From Podospora pseudocomata (Eukaryota > Ascomycota > Sordariomycetes > Sordariales > Podosporaceae): 64,000 nucleotides of DNA. The stretch lies in NCBI RefSeq assembly GCF_035222375.1, contig NC_085891.1:3658001-3722000 (forward strand), written 5' to 3'. The translations under genes were made by a program, and so were the position numbers. Shown piece by piece: positions 23,006-34,304 of the stretch. The notes under the pieces were generated by a model, which saw only the letters and a list, made by a program, of their open reading frames with translations, had not been told where the DNA came from and did no database searches. Each line of letters starts with the position of its first letter. Position 1 is the stretch's first letter.

Positions 23006-23089
23006 CTCTCCCGCCGGGAATTGAACCCGGGTCTCGAGCGTTGTTAACTGGTTGACAAGCTCACATACTGACCACTATACTACGGAAGA
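23006..23089 (-). tRNA. tRNA-Asp (GTC) with 12-nt intron
   Basis: The minus strand folds into a cloverleaf: acceptor TCTTCCG (23089-23083) pairs with CGGGAGA, with one T-G wobble and discriminator G. The D arm contains GTATAGTGGTCAGTAT. The anticodon stem TGAGC/GCTCG encloses the loop TTGTCA-C with anticodon GTC. The T arm is CCGGG-TTCAATT-CCCGG. An intron at 23041-23052 sits one base 3' of the anticodon, the canonical place for nuclear tRNA introns. Removing it leaves 72 nt. T-tracts follow the 3' end, and a TATATATAA lies about 65 nt upstream. Confidence 0.93.
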
Positions 23090-23867
23090 TGTACAGGTGT
23101 TGAGCACCTGTCGTAGTGAGAGGATTGGTTGCAAGGGAAGGGCGGAGGTGGTATATATAAGGGGAGCATACACGATCCCGTCCCTTGAACCACTTTTGCG
23201 ATCCACTTCCAGCTCAGGCCTTCCTCGTCAGATATGGAGTGAAGCAGTGCAACCTTTCAGCGATGAAGTGCGCTGGACACAATACATAGGCCGGCACTGG
23301 GTTTAGTGGCCCAGTTGTTGCCTCCGAGTTATTATCGCCAAGTGGACCCCTTTGTCTTGACGTCATGGCGCCCCATTCTAGACTTTCTATCAAAGCCAAG
23401 GGTTTCGATCAACAATAGTGACGACGGGTGACGGGTTGAGTCTCAGAGCCACGGAAGAACACCTTACTGTTGATGGTGGTCAGCAGTGGCGGTTACCGTC
23501 GTCATCTAGTTGAACGAGAGTAAACTGGGGACGTCGGTTTGTGTTGGGGGAAAAAGTGAAACGCCGCATCAAGTAGCTGCTGCGATATGTATAGGAGAAC
23601 CCTATCTAAATCTACCTGGTAAGAATAGTTGAATATCCTGTATGCTGAAATTATATCCGTTGAAGCAAATAGCCCCTCAAAATCCCTCCAAAAAATGTCA
23701 TATATCCATACGGTCAAGTCATCAAGACCCAGAAAAAGAAACAAGAAACCCAAAAAGTCGCACCGTACACCCGGGGCTCACGTTGGAGACCCATAAACTC
23801 CAACGCTTCCAACTCGAAAAAAGACGAGTCATCACAAAGCCTTGTGGCATGTGCCATCTTTCAAACA
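23090..23867. other. Intergenic between tRNA and ZIP gene
   Basis: Holds the upstream region of the tRNA, with a TATA-like TATATATAA at about 23152-23160, and the 3' flank of the ZIP gene. No protein-coding gene seen. Confidence 0.45.
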
Positions 23868-25741
23868 CTAAGCCCAGGCTCCAACTAAACTCATGCAAAT
23901 GGCGCCAAAAAGCACAAGGAAGCAGGCCGCAACCCGCTTGCGACCGCGGAGGGTAGCCCAGCTGTCATCACTGAGAAAATCCTCCGCAAGCAACTCGATG
24001 AGGGCGGCAAAAACAAGCAGTCCCGATGAGATGGCGTTCATGGTTCCCACCAAGATCAGGCCAAACTCAGAGTCGGGGGCGTAAAGCGTGTGGGTGGCTA
24101 GACCAATGGCTTGACCAATAGGTGTCCTGAAGACGGCACCGTTAGCTTCATCTTCTGTTGAACACACCGGCTGTTTGACAATAACACTTACGTGCATCCA
24201 TAAGCCAACACCATGAACCATGGCTGCAACATCCCCTTTTGCCAGTTGATAGAGGCAATACGAGCTCCCAATGCGAGACCCTCAAACGTTTCTGCAATGA
24301 TGTGTTAGCATTCTTGTAGTTTTGAGACAAACAGGAAAGCGTTTGCTACTCACGATGAAAGGCAACAGCAATTAACAAGACGACAAAGTCGCCGCCGACG
24401 GCGACACTCAACGCCATACCAATGAAAATACTGTGAAACAAGATGCCGACCTCGAGAAGCATGCACTGCAAGATCTTCTTCTTGTGTAGCTGCTCCTCAG
24501 TAAGGCCGACTTGCTGGGATTCCACAGCGCTCCCAAGCAGTTCCTTAGACCTCATCTTCTCATCTGGGGAAACGGCCGGGGTTTCACGCCCAACCGCCAC
24601 ACTCTCCTCGGAAACAGGCTCAACAACAGCCTGGCTTCCCCGGCGAGTGGTCCCCGAAGGCCTCGTGATAGCAGCCAGTACTGGTGCCTGGGAACAGTGG
24701 CCACCAAAGGACGTAGACCGGTGACGATGGGGAGGCTCCTCTTGCGCCTGTGACCCATCACTGTCCTCGGCCTGTCTCCCAGGACGAGGGGTGTACTGAC
24801 GAGCAGGGCTAAACACCATCTCGATGACGGCCACGAAGAAAATTCCAAGCAGGGCAATAGCCCCTGGCATAGCGGGGTAGTCATCAGTCCAGAAGCTGGA
24901 GAGGCACGGGTCGCCAAGAGAGATGAAAGCCGTCGGGAGGAGATGCACGAAAGCGGTGGCGAGCAGGACACCGGTACCAAAATGACGAACAGCGAAGAAG
25001 AAGCGCTCGGGGATGCGAATGATGGGGAACTTGAGGGCGATCATGGGCAGAGCGCAAGCCAGTCCGGAGACGGCGAGGATGATAACCAGGGCGCCCACAT
25101 GAAGCGGCATGTTGTAGTCGGCGGTAGCATTGCCATTTGTACCGCAGCGACCATTGTCCTGGCGCTTGGTGAGCTGCTTCAAGAGCAGAGAAGATTCGCG
25201 GGGAACAACAGCACTGGAACTGGCGGTGGTCGTCTCGACGGGATGATCACCCGAAAACATGACCGGTACACCGTGTCCGGCAACGTGCACCATTGTCGAC
25301 ACAGCGACAACAGAGAGAAGCCATCCAATCCAGCCCGAGGGGGGCCGGATCAGAGGCTGGGAATGACAGGCTCGGCCTTCACCACCTAGCACTGTCTGGG
25401 GGGCTGCAATGGGCGGATCTGTGGTGATTTTTGTGTCAGTGACGTTGTAACAGGACGCCAGCTGTGTCGAAAAAAAGGGACAACTTACGACCGCTCATTG
25501 CAGAGGGATTGCGCCCCCAAGCGCGGGTTTGCTTGTCGCAATTTTGGAAAAAACTCCCCTTCTCGTCATTTAATACCCCAAACGCACTGGCTGCCCCTCC
25601 TGATGCGCCATTGCGCTGCTCGCGGGCGTTTGCAATGCCATTGAGGTCCTCGCAAGTGGTGAGGTCGGGAGCGAGAAACGGCGGGTTCTGGTTCCAATCA
25701 GGATGCTCAAAGTCATCGTCTGTTCTCGAAGGGCGGTTCAT
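23868..25741 (-). CDS. ZIP-family zinc/iron transporter
   Basis: Four exons (25741-25489, 25418-24354, 24291-24192, 24126-23868) encode 558 aa. The core has the ZIP signatures: HFGTGVLLATAFVHLLPTAF (TM2), GILFHSIFIGMALSVAVGG with His near 413 (TM4), and AVAFHQTFEGLALGARI (TM5), restored by the exon 2-3 join. These His, Glu and Asp residues form the metal path. A cytosolic His/Ser-rich loop (PPHRHRST and GHCSQ) lies between TM3 and TM4. The N-terminus has about 110 extra hydrophilic residues before the first hydrophobic segment, longer than yeast Zrt1. Uptake of Zn2+ or Fe2+ at the plasma membrane or a vacuolar membrane is the expected role; localisation is not decidable. Confidence 0.9.
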
Positions 25742-28700
25742 GATTGGTCTTTTGGTAGGGTCTGCTATGGTTTCCGTATATCAATGGGCGGTCTGCTACA
25801 CAAAACAATCGCACGGCGGAGTATCAGAGACTTGACCGATTGTGGCTTCTTTATGTACTTATGTAAACGAGGAAAAAGACCAAACACTGGATGACTGACG
25901 AGCTGACTGGGATCATTTCTTGATGAACAAAAATCGATCCGCTTGCAAATGACAGCAGGTGGGGCACGGCTGAAGGGGCCAGCCCACGCTGCCCACCCGT
26001 GGCAGTGGTGTCCTTGAAACAAACCCGCCTGCAAGAACGCATCCGACAGCAATACGCCCTTAAAGCGAGCTCCCTATTGGGCAGCTCCTCGGGACCACAG
26101 CGGTGAGGTGTGGGGTCGGAATGTTACGGAGCGTGTGCCAAGATTGATACGAACTGCTGCGACACTCGCTCTACGGTTGGCTGTCTTGTCAGGTTCATGG
26201 AGGACGACGGGATGCAGTCGTGAGTGTGGGTAGGCGAGGTGCCCAGCCCTGGTAGAGGTGCTGCGAAAATTCAAAAACCTTCTAGAGCATCTCAGTGGAT
26301 TCCAGGCCTTGTCAGTGCTAAGAATATCGGAAGCACCTTGATGGCTGCCCCAAGCCCAAGACCAAGCGGCATGTGATTGGATGCCCCGGAATATGCATGA
26401 CAAGCATCTGGTCATGAGACCAACACAACCTGCAAGAAGGTTGTCCGTGCCCAATCTCCACCGGGTTAGGGTTTTCTGTGCACTTTCCGCAATGGGGCAG
26501 CCACTTACACCGATTTTTTACTTCGCCAGAGACTGACAGGACTGCCCGCGCTTATTTATATTATTATCCCTATACCAATACACCATGGCGCCATCTTCAA
26601 ACATTTGAGATCCTGTCTTACACTATCAGTGACAATAAGATGAAATGGGGGCAGTCCGTCTCTCTGCCGTTTGCGCCGTCCCCCTCCCGCGTCTGCAACA
26701 ACCAAACTCCATGGTGGACCTCGACGCTCCGTAGGGCTGTTTCTTGCAATTGCGTGCCCACCACGGGATCGCCGTCGGCAAAGGGCCAGCATCTTTCCCC
26801 ATATCAAATTTTCTGGGGTAACGGGGGCGGGAATGGATCCCCGGCCAGCTCCCGAGATCCTCCGGCCAAGACCCGATGGCCGGCATGTGCTCGGCAACTC
26901 TGCAGCCCCTGTTCCGGAAGCCACCGGTGACACGGATGTCGTTGAGGCTCATCCACAAATCACAGCTGCGTCCGGAGGAGTAGTCGGCGGATGCCGGAAT
27001 CACATCCTGCAAGCTTCCAGGTCGCCTTATCGTTGCTGCATCTACCATGGTTCCGCCGGTGCTGCCCCAAAGCTTGTAGCCAGGCACGATAATCAGGGCT
27101 GATTGGTGTGTTACATTGGTCTATATCCTATCATCGTCTATGTTACCAGAATGCCGGGTAGTCTAGCTGGCCACATGGCTTAGTTTCGGAGTGGTTTGCC
27201 GCCATTATCACACTAGCAGCACATTGTGTTCAACGACGGCAATTCCAAAACCTCTACTATCTTCAAAAACAAGCTATGCATTAATAAAGTTATGATTAGG
27301 ATCCTACGCTGCTGTCTCCATTTGTTGTTCAACATTGCGATTAGCAAGCTTCCACTTGTATGTTTGCTAGCCTTTGCCTGACCAGTTGTTTAGTAGTTCA
27401 TCATGGTCGACCCCCCCTTTGCCTCGTACTGGTCGATCTGTCTATATGACTTCTGTCATCTCACAGGTCCTCACACTCAATGATATTATCCTGCCAAACA
27501 TGGGCAGCAAAACAGATTGATATATGAGTCCGGTATATGACTGGTATCAAGACATCGGTAGTCTCGGCGTTCATCCCAGTTTTCTTTCAGGGCTTTCTAT
27601 GAATCTTTCATACCTCCGAGATGTTTCCTCTTGACGTATCTGGTCGCACAGAAGGCAGAGATGTATAGAAAAACACTTTGAAGTCAAACGGTAGCTCCGA
27701 AATGATGGTCTATGTCAAACGGGTTTTTGACTGAGGCCCTCCTGGCTATGTGATGCGGCGTGGAGAGATCTCGTTGGCTGTGATGATTTGGTCTCGGCAT
27801 ACCGTAGGTAAATCGGCACAGCAACCGCATCAGATGAAGTTTGGTGCAAGTGAGTCAGCGCAACACACATACCCACTGTGCAAACTTTCATTGGATTTCT
27901 CAATTGTGGCTTGTTCTTGCTGTCGAACACGATTCTCACTTTGGTTCAGCCACTGAGCCAACCTACCAGAATTGGCCGTGAGAACCGATACTGAAGAAGT
28001 TTACAATTCGATCAAAACTTTTCTCTCAATCATGAGTCACTGGACCAGGCGGCCAGGAAATACCAGAGGCCTGATATTGGATATCGGCGTTGAATCACCC
28101 AGTGACGCTCTACACCACTTCAAGTACATGGGAGCAGGTGGAACGACTCTTATCTTCACCTGAACACGATCCCTCTCATGGCTGGGTTCTTGGTCGACAG
28201 GTCTCACCACCACCACCCGGAACCCTCCTGATGCTTTCTCAGGGGCCCTACTCCTTTTCTCACCGAATGAGCTCTCTTCAGCAAGAAGCGCCTCTTGTCT
28301 CGATTGTAACAGCTCTCAAGATCCGGCGGCACACTCACCTGAGTTGGAACTTGTTCAATCTAGCCTTCATCATTCATCATCTGATCCTCCCCGTCTACAA
28401 GAGACTGTTTACGAAGCATGGAAAGGATGGAGCGACAGGCGGCGCGGGCCTGGGTTGACCGACTGCTTCCCAGCCATGCTATCCCATGTTGCTTCTGTTT
28501 CGGTTGCGCGTAGCGAGCAGAAGCTGAAATCGCTGGTTCTCTTTGAGGATTCGAGGGAAGTTTACGTGGAATCGAGCAGGGCGGGAATGCGACATCAGAT
28601 CAGCCACAGCCACGTGCTCGCGCAGACGGCCTACTATCTTGGCTTGGAGCATTTGGAGCTGAGGACTCGAGTCATTGATCCGGTTTCGCAGGCTTAGATC

Positions 28701-28832
28701 AAGTTTGAGGATGGATTGAAGATTTGGAATGTGGAGTATGGAAGCTTCCCTTGAGTTTTTAGATGGTAAAGAGGTACCTAGTCCTCTTTGTGGTATACAT
28801 GTAATTCATATCATTCTGATCATCTGGCCAAC
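25742..28832. other. Gene-poor 3.1-kb interval
   Basis: The first few hundred bases are the ZIP gene promoter. The rest shows no confirmed gene. AT-rich DNA at 27100-27700 contains nothing recognisable. A possible gene relic at 27972-28697 is listed separately. A telomere-like GGGTTAGGG occurs near 26463. Confidence 0.4.
27972..28697 (+). pseudogene. Possible gene remnant, unknown family
   Basis: One plus-strand frame is open over about 240 codons with a single TGA at about 28161. Its second half looks protein-like (VYEAWKGWSDRRRGPG, then SLVLFEDSREVYVESS and ISHSHVLAQTAYYLG). No ATG with good context and no known motif were found. It could be the 3' exon of an unrecognised gene with an intron near 28160, or a relic. 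Confidence 0.25.
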
Positions 28833-29960
28833 TTACACCACCCTGGCAAAGAAACCCTCCACCTCACCAAGACTATCCCACCCCAACACACTTCCCCCGG
28901 CCACCAACAGAGCCCAGAGCTCTTCCATACTCCCCCCGTGTTCATTGTCTCCCACAGTTTCTACCCTGAGGCTCGACCCATAGGCCAGCGCCCCGACAGT
29001 AAACGCCAACGCGAGAATCACATACCCCTCCGCCTCAGCAGCAACCACGCTCCCAGGCGGCTGTCTGAACTCGATCGTGCCCCGAGGCTGCCGCTCCCCT
29101 TTATTCACCGGCGCCGACAGCATCCCAGTGAAGTCCCTATCTCAACCTTGTTAGCCACATCATGCATCTTTCACAGTACAGCGGGCAACACAAACCACTT
29201 GTACACCTTCCCCCTAACCCTATCCTTCTTCCACCCATGCGCCCTCGCATAAGCAGACTCTTTTGGAAACAAATTCATCGCCTCCACCACACCGTCTCCG
29301 TCCTGGTAAGCGCCGTCAATGACAGACATGCACTCCCCCAAGATTAGCCCCGCGAGGGCGGGATTCAACCGATTGGATTGGCACCAGTAGCCCTCCCCGC
29401 GGGAGGAGGGGAAGAGCCGGTCGAGACTGGCTTCAAAGTAGAGGCAGGATTTGGCAAGGGATGCGAGGTCAAAGGGGGTGAAAGGGGAGGGGTAGGACTG
29501 GGAGAGGTGGACGTGGGTTGAGCAGTGGGGGGAGGGGAAGACGGTGTAGTGCGTGTGGAGGAGGGAGAAGATGGTGGCGAGTGTGGGGGAGAAGTTTGTG
29601 GAGAGGGGGGAGAGGACGGGGGAGACTAGCTCTATGCCCCCTTTTTGGTGTGCATTGTTAGTAGGCACGGACGGGGATGTACAGGGGGTTTGGGGGAACC
29701 GAGAACATACAGAGGTTCTTTCCTGGCTGACTGGGGATTGTCACTTCCTGAGTGATGGACCACTCGCGGTAGTTGTGAGCGGATTTGTCATTGGAGTCGT
29801 TGACGTGGTTTGGGATGCCCGCTTTGGCTAGGCGTTTGCTGAGGTCTTTGGCAAGGGACTTCCAGCTGGAGTGAGAGGGACCTTTTTTGCGAGGGCCGAG
29901 GAGAAGTTCAATCTCCAAGCCAAAGCGGAGGGTCGGGGTTGGGTTGGCTGCGTGATTCAT
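28833..29960 (-). CDS. Putative amidoligase (Amidoligase_2-like)
   Basis: Three exons (29960-29711, 29640-29196, 29136-28833) encode 332 aa. The N-terminus TLRFGLEIELLLG matches the GxEIE strand of the amidoligase fold, related to glutamine synthetase and gamma-glutamylcysteine ligase. EWSITQEVTIP and, after splicing, LWGIELVSPVLS follow. The third exon has RGTIEFRQPPGS, the typical late motif. All three conserved acidic strands are thus present. Characterised relatives of the fold use ATP to form amide bonds with amines or amino acids. Fungal members are numerous and largely uncharacterised. Substrate unknown. No neighbouring peptide gene or peptidase was seen. Confidence 0.85.
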
Positions 29961-30121
29961 AATAGAGTAAGAAAAAGTGAGGATTTGTGTGATGGCAATC
30001 ATGTACAAAAGGGTATTCCAAGACAACATTCCAGAGGTGATGTATCTTTTATATTTGATTCCTGATCATACAACCTCCTATCCAAGGTAGATACCTCGCG
30101 GGTCTGCTTCTTGAAACAGCC

Positions 30122-30680
30122 TCATGTTCGTCGTCCCATGTTGGATGTCAGGCCATTCCTGTCCGACACAGTGGACATCACAATGCTGCAACAGTGGAAC
30201 AGCTGCGTGAGAGCTTGTACCCAATGGAACCACCATCTTCTCAAGAAGCCCAAAACGAAGCGAGACCGGCCTGCAGTTTCGGTGTTTCCTTGACCACATA
30301 CTAGGTAGTCCTGTGATGAGACGACCAGCGTTGCGCCCGTTATCATATGGGCTTGAAGACACACTAGGATGCCGTCAACGAGACTTGACCGAGAGGTATT
30401 GGAAACAAGAAATTCGAGCGGTAACGCACTAGCGGCGAAGCCAAACATCTTCGGCGTCACGCCCGTGATGTGGGTGCTAGTAGGGGGCTAGAAGAGACCA
30501 AGACAGTGCCGACAGCCATGAGGACATTGTATACGCCGACCAAATCACCCTGTATTTCTCGGTGTAGAGTGTGGACCTTGGGGCCGGATATGTGATCCTG
30601 ACAGATACGAAAGGGGCCGAAGCAACGCCTCAGAGCGCTTATTAGGTAGTTACCAAGACCCCAACGCCACGAAGGTTACT
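30122..30680 (-). pseudogene. Possible gene remnant, minus strand
   Basis: Two overlapping minus-strand frames look protein-like: one with DLVGVYNVLMAVGTVLVSSS, the other with KMFGFAASALPLEFLVS and RWWFHWVQALTQLFHCC. They would have to be joined by a splice or frame change near 30470. No family was recognised. Composition suggests a hydrophobic or membrane-associated protein fragment. It may be chance. Confidence 0.22.
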
Positions 30681-31699
30681 ATTTTTGATATTGAGAAAGG
30701 AGCTGCAATTGCTGTCAGATTCGGCAAGCTGGATGTCTCTCCGGCACTTGGACGCATACAAGCAGCCTTGCCAGGCAGTCGTGAAACCTTGATCCCGGGG
30801 GCTGGGTCTCTGCGGCCGCATAGAGGTGGGCGGCCGCCATCAAAGGTGGTGTGGTGGGGAGAACAAGAGGCCAATCAGTATGAGTTTTTGAAGATGAACA
30901 TGTGCGGCGGCTGCCACACCATGTCGAGGGCTGTTGGTACTCGACAACGTCGTCAGCAGAGCCGCAGGATTGCTCTCGGTGAGAAACAAGGTGAGGGTGT
31001 GATTGAGATTGCATTGGAGGTGGTGTTTGCAGCCACTGAGGCGCCAATGATTAGAGCCCGTCTTGATTGGCCGTGACTATATCAGCATTGCCAAAAGAAC
31101 AGTGGATTTCTTTTTCCAAGACACCGTTGAACCAGCGAGCATGGAAGGTGGAGCGCGATAAGCGCCGAAGAAACGCAAATGTCGCCAGGATCAACCAACT
31201 AAGCCTCGTGATCGGACCCCAGGAAAGATCGCCAATACTAGGATTTGATATGGTTTTGTCCTAACAATGTTTGAAATCTGGACTTGATCATAAGCTGTTG
31301 CAACGCTGATATTAAGCCACGAGGTAGCCCGGCGTGGAAGCTTGAATCTGCTCGCACTGTGAATCTTCGCCATGACAAAGCTGTCAGTGACTTTCGATAG
31401 TGAATAATGATATCAAGCGAGTGGATAGATATAAAATGGAAGTGAAGGGGACTGGGTTTTCCCGTGGAATTGGATAAGATTCCTGCATTAAGACTTGGAA
31501 ATGGCCCACTATACGGTCTCTTTTGTGATGTAGCGACCATTGGAGGCATCTTGGAAATAACTTCATCTTGGACCCCACTTACAGGTATGTAGAAGTGGTT
31601 CATTTAGATTTTGGCACAAGAGTTACAAGTTAAGCGTTTTGGCGTTTTCGTATAACCTTCCAGGTTGGCTGTTGAGAACTAAAAAATATTTAATACCGG

Positions 31700-31706
31700 T
31701 ATATAA
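31700..31706 (+). promoter_or_regulatory. TATA-like element of Pelota-like gene
   Basis: TATATAA lies about 120 bp before the ATG at 31826. It is followed by a leader with ATTCACAACA repeats and CT-rich sequence. Confidence 0.4.
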
Positions 31707-31825
31707 GAATAACTTACTTCACAGAGAACCCAGTCCCAAGAAGAATTCTTCACCCATTCATTCACAACAGTTTCACCATCTATCCATTCACAACAAATCC
31801 ACTATTCAACCTTCAGACAGACAAA

Positions 31826-33250
31826 ATGATGCGAGGACGTGGTGCCCCACAGTCTGAACAGAGACAACCCCACTCTCCAGGAGCAGGGGTAAAGCGGTCG
31901 CAACCCCGCAATGGTATGTGCCCTGCTGCTGCTGCTGCGAACTTCCAAGGCGCATCCCACTCAATTACTCACATCACCTCTCATAAAACAGGCAAAGATC
32001 CCAATACAGCCTCAGAGGGAAAAAAGACCGGCATGCGCTTCGCCTCACCTCGCCAGACAGTGGCCAGCATAGATGAGACCGAGGGGGTCGGCCTCATCAT
32101 CACTGAGCCAGAGGATCTATGGCACGCCAACAACCTCATCGCAATTGGCGACACCGTCTATGCCCCCACCAACCGCAAGGTCGCCACCGAGACTCTCACA
32201 GGGTCAACATTCACTCAAAAAGTGCGCATCGAGCTGGCCGTCAAGGTCACCGACACCTCTTTTGACCCGCGCGCCTCGGAACTTCGCGTGGCCGGCACTA
32301 TTGTCAACGAAAATGAAATCGCTGCCGTGGGACAGTACCACACCATCACCCTCAAGCACACTGATCGCGACATCAAGTTTACCATATGGAAGGAGCAAGG
32401 CTGGGACTCGGTGGCCCGCGCCCTGCTCGCAGAGGCTGTCAGCGAGACGGCCAACAAGGACGTGGTGTTTGCAGTGGTGATGCAGGAGGGAATGGCCAAT
32501 CTCTGCCTGATCACCGAGTCAAGAACATTGGTCAAGCAGAGGATCGAGCACACCATCCCCAAGAAGAGGTCGTCGCGCAAGGAGGCCGAGGGAGGCATGT
32601 CAGACTTTTACGGGAAGATTCTGTCAGCCATACTCAGCGCCATCGACTTCAACGAGCGCTCCGGCATCCCCAAGCAACTACTACTCGCCAGTCCTGGCTT
32701 CGTCGCGCATAACTTTCGAGATTACATGAAGGAGTATGCCGAGAAGAAAGCGAACAAGCCACTGGCGCGGTTGGCTACTGAGGCGGCCGTGATCCACACG
32801 AGCACTGGACATGTGCACAGTCTCAACGAGGTGCTCAAGAGCCCCGAGGCACAACGAACCATGCGAGACTCCAAGTTCACCAACGAGACAAAGCTGATGG
32901 ACAATTTCTACCAAAAGCTTCGGCAAGACGATGGGAGGGCGTGGTACGGTGTTCAGCCAGTCGCCAAGGCCATCAGAGAAGGTGCCGTGGGCCGTGGCGG
33001 CGGTGTGTTGATGGTGAACAGCGCCTTTTTCAAGAGCATGGACGTGGCGGAGCGGCAGAAATATGTTGCACTTGTCGACAAGGTCAGGGAAGATGGCGGC
33101 GACGTTAGACTGCTCAGCAGCGACCACGAGAGCGGCCAGCGGTTGGATGCATTGGGCGGGATCTGTGCGCTCCTAACATACCCGTTGCATGATCTTGACG
33201 AGGAGGATGCGGAGGAAGATGCGTCGGCGGCGGGGACGACAATAATATGA
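31826..33250 (+). CDS. Pelota/Dom34-like protein, divergent N-terminus
   Basis: Two exons (31826-31913, 31992-33250) encode 448 aa. The 78-nt intron is in frame, so a retained form would still be open. The three Pelota domains are present: EPEDLWHANNLI and FTIWKEQGWDSVA (N domain), VVMQEGMANLCLITE and LLLASPGFVAHNF (middle), and ETKLMDNFYQKLRQDDGRAWYG, VGRGGGVLMV and LSSDHESGQRLDALGG (C domain). Like all Dom34 proteins it lacks the GGQ of eRF1. Dom34 with Hbs1 rescues stalled ribosomes. Usual fungal Dom34 begins MxLIK at once; here about 60 Arg/Ser/Pro-rich residues come first, and the N domain is diverged. This looks like a paralog rather than the housekeeping copy. Confidence 0.88.
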   Translation: MMRGRGAPQSEQRQPHSPGAGVKRSQPRNGMCPAAAAANFQGASHSITHITSHKTGKDPNTASEGKKTGMRFASPRQTVASIDETEGVGLIITEPEDLWHANNLIAIGDTVYAPTNRKVATETLTGSTFTQKVRIELAVKVTDTSFDPRASELRVAGTIVNENEIAAVGQYHTITLKHTDRDIKFTIWKEQGWDSVARALLAEAVSETANKDVVFAVVMQEGMANLCLITESRTLVKQRIEHTIPKKRSSRKEAEGGMSDFYGKILSAILSAIDFNERSGIPKQLLLASPGFVAHNFRDYMKEYAEKKANKPLARLATEAAVIHTSTGHVHSLNEVLKSPEAQRTMRDSKFTNETKLMDNFYQKLRQDDGRAWYGVQPVAKAIREGAVGRGGGVLMVNSAFFKSMDVAERQKYVALVDKVREDGGDVRLLSSDHESGQRLDALGGICALLTYPLHDLDEEDAEEDASAAGTTII

Positions 33251-34304
33251 AGCTGAGTCCGGTGTTTATCGGCAGACGTTGGCCTGCGGTGGGTTCCCGG
33301 CTCGGTAGCTGGTGGTTCTGATGGCGCTAGCATCGGGTGCTGCCGAGGGTTTACAGTTCGCTTAACGACCTGGAACTTGGTACAACGTCATCAACATGAC
33401 ATATCTAGGATAACCAGGACCTAAGGGAATGCGACATGACGTTTGATGTATAGGTATAGATAGACAGAGTGCACATTTTAATACCCAACAGCAAAGGACA
33501 ATCGATTGTATCTTTGTTTTTATACATTATTCTGTCCTTGATGACATTTACAGAGTAGGTACTCGCGGCGCAGATCCACAGGTACGGATTTCGGGGGTTG
33601 CGCCACCGTTTGCGAGCAGTTGAAACCCATCGACCTTGATGATGTAACCTGTTGAACCACTGTTGAAACAAACAAACATCACACCATCCTCAAGTTCTCT
33701 TTCTGTTCCGCGTATACGCCTGATTACCACACAACGGCCATTGTTGGTAGAGACCTCGTCATTCTCATTCTCGGATCGGTACGCGTATACAGCCCCATTC
33801 CGATCGCCTGCGTCATCCAGTCTCCGCTCCCGCTCCCCGCACTTCAGCTTTCCTTGCCCCGCCAAGCTGAGGTCGGACACGGACACACGGACAACTGTCA
33901 AATCCTCCGCTTGCTGCCGGCTCCCCTCATCCAACTTCACCTTTACCCACCGTGTTCCAGGCTAGGCCGGTCAAGAAAACGGTAGACGGTAGATGCTAGA
34001 CGGTAGACGGCAGGCCACGGACGAACCGGGCCGACGACGTTGAAGGAAAGAAAGAGCAGCAGCCTTACACTGTCGCACAAGACACTGCCGCATAGTAAAA
34101 AGTTCGTTGCATGTGCCAGCGTGACAGGGCTGGTTATAGCCTGCAGATCGGCATCCGGGCCCCTCTCTCGAGTCCGATCAAGCTCCATCCATGCCTCCTG
34201 CGAAACGGCACGCCCAACAATTGTTACACGGCAGGCGTGTTGAGGTGGTGGTCAGCAGCAAAGGCTGAAATGCCAGAACAGTGTCGCTTGAACACAACGC
34301 CGAC
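33251..34304. other. Intergenic, 1.05 kb
   Basis: 3' flank of the Pelota-like gene and promoter side of the WD40 gene. A minus-strand open frame (33548-33940) is listed separately. A direct-repeat stretch with GGTAGACGGTAGA-type units lies at 33977-34010. Confidence 0.4.
33548..33940 (-). CDS. Hypothetical small ORF, doubtful
   Basis: An open frame of about 130 codons without an ATG start reads protein-like (VTRVSV-type strands, GRCVVIRRIRGTERELEDG, then FVCFNSGSTGYIIKVDGF). If real, it would be the 3' exon of a small gene whose 5' exon was not found. No family recognised. It may be a shadow. Confidence 0.2.
   Translation of the reverse strand: MKLDEGSRQQAEDLTVVRVSVSDLSLAGQGKLKCGERERRLDDAGDRNGAVYAYRSENENDEVSTNNGRCVVIRRIRGTERELEDGVMFVCFNSGSTGYIIKVDGFQLLANGGATPEIRTCGSAPRVPTL

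Larger units (their letters stand above)
29961..31825. other. Intergenic, 1.9 kb
   Basis: Upstream regions of the amidoligase (-) and Pelota-like (+) genes, plus a possible relic at about 30120-30680. No intact gene recognised. Confidence 0.4.
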
